A stretch of DNA of 64,000 nt from Candidatus Pantoea floridensis (GTDB taxonomy: Bacteria > Pseudomonadota > Gammaproteobacteria > Enterobacterales > Enterobacteriaceae), in assembly GCF_900215435.1 (NCBI RefSeq), contig NZ_OCMY01000001.1, positions 2,976,001 to 3,040,000 of the forward strand, given 5' to 3'. The position numbers and the translations under genes are program-made. Shown piece by piece: positions 63,700-64,000 of this stretch (its first letter is position 1; the number at the start of each line of letters is the position of its first letter). Under the pieces are notes generated by a model that was not told the DNA's origin, did not search any database, and saw only the letters and a list, made by a program, of their open reading frames with translations.

Positions 63700-64000
63700 T
63701 GAGAGAATGGGCCACCGTTGTGGCGTGGAAAGAAGGTGTTGCCACGCTGCACACGGAAGCAAAAACCTCGTGTAATAGCTGCTCAGCACGCAAAGGCTGT
63801 GGCAGCCACGCACTTAATCAGCTGGGCCCTAAAAACGCCCACGTGATGACAATCGCCAGCGCTGAGCCGCTCCAACCGGGTCAGCGTATTGAGTTGGGCA
63901 TCCGTGAAAGTAGCCTTTTGGGTTCAGCGTTGCTGGTTTACATGACGCCGCTGTTTGGCCTGTTTTTAGTTGCAGGGATTTTTCAGATGCTGTTCCACAG
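63696..64000 (+). CDS. rseC: RseC (partial, continues beyond the window)
   Basis: The frame starts MMREWATVVAWKEGVA at 63696, overlapping the rseB stop. It has the cysteine cluster CNSCSARKGCGSHALNQLGP, and the first membrane segment begins at about residue 78 (SALLVYMTPLFGLFLV). RseC is an inner-membrane iron-sulfur protein linked to the Rsx reducing system for SoxR. About 101 residues are in the window. Confidence 0.94.
   Translation, partial: MMREWATVVAWKEGVATLHTEAKTSCNSCSARKGCGSHALNQLGPKNAHVMTIASAEPLQPGQRIELGIRESSLLGSALLVYMTPLFGLFLVAGIFQMLFH

Overview
The window reads as the chromosome of an enterobacterium. The blocks smpB-ssrA, ratA-rnfH/bamE-recN-nadK-grpE and grcA/srmB/trmN/nadB/rpoE-rseABC are typical of Enterobacterales. 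The presence of queH, an mgtB-type Mg2+ pump and palindromic intergenic repeats makes an Erwiniaceae-like host (Pantoea/Erwinia) my best guess, but that is inference.

1-25 kb: (i) the end of a peptide/nickel-type ABC transporter operon on the minus strand; (ii) a magnesium P-type ATPase (mgtB) behind a long leader with tiny ORFs and hairpins, followed by a 28-residue membrane peptide; (iii) queH; (iv) a ToxR/CadC-like regulator coupled to a FidL-like membrane protein (MarT/FidL-like pair); (v) a complete choline-utilisation microcompartment operon of the long-CutC (type II, GRM2) kind at 10.3-21.1 kb: three BMC-H shells, CoA-acylating aldehyde dehydrogenase, BMC-P vertex, alcohol dehydrogenase, choline TMA-lyase, its activase, a fourth BMC-H, PduL-type phosphotransacylase, a flavoprotein-like accessory protein and two SMR transporters; (vi) a small LEA-like periplasmic protein, a NylB/class C-type serine hydrolase divergent from a LysR regulator, and a RIO1-type kinase.

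25.17-49.97 kb: an integrated island in the 3' end of ssrA (tmRNA). Both ends carry an ssrA-end/terminator duplication and, just inside it, copies of an 11-bp GTATACC motif that probably bind the integrase. The right half is a P4-like satellite backbone: integrase, Ogr-type zinc finger, iteron origin, AlpA, C4-like antisense RNA, Icd-like protein, and a complete primase-helicase. The left end keeps a broken second primase and its iterons. Cargo between the two primases includes an HEPN-motif gene next to an FRG-domain gene, a YaaC-like gene, Lrp/DUF2000, two GNATs, a VOC protein, DUF2625, and a Gabija-like OLD nuclease plus UvrD helicase. Many cargo boundaries are marked by copies of one palindromic repeat. 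Directly behind the integrase, overlapping its stop codon, is a DUF3644 HEPN protein followed by a Ser/Thr kinase. This is the strongest candidate here for an undescribed defence or toxin-antitoxin system.

50-64 kb: core genes. Several regulatory sites are readable: three LexA boxes before recN, a sigma-32 promoter before grpE, an FNR site before grcA, and a sigma-E promoter inside a small rseD-like leader ORF before rpoE-rseABC.
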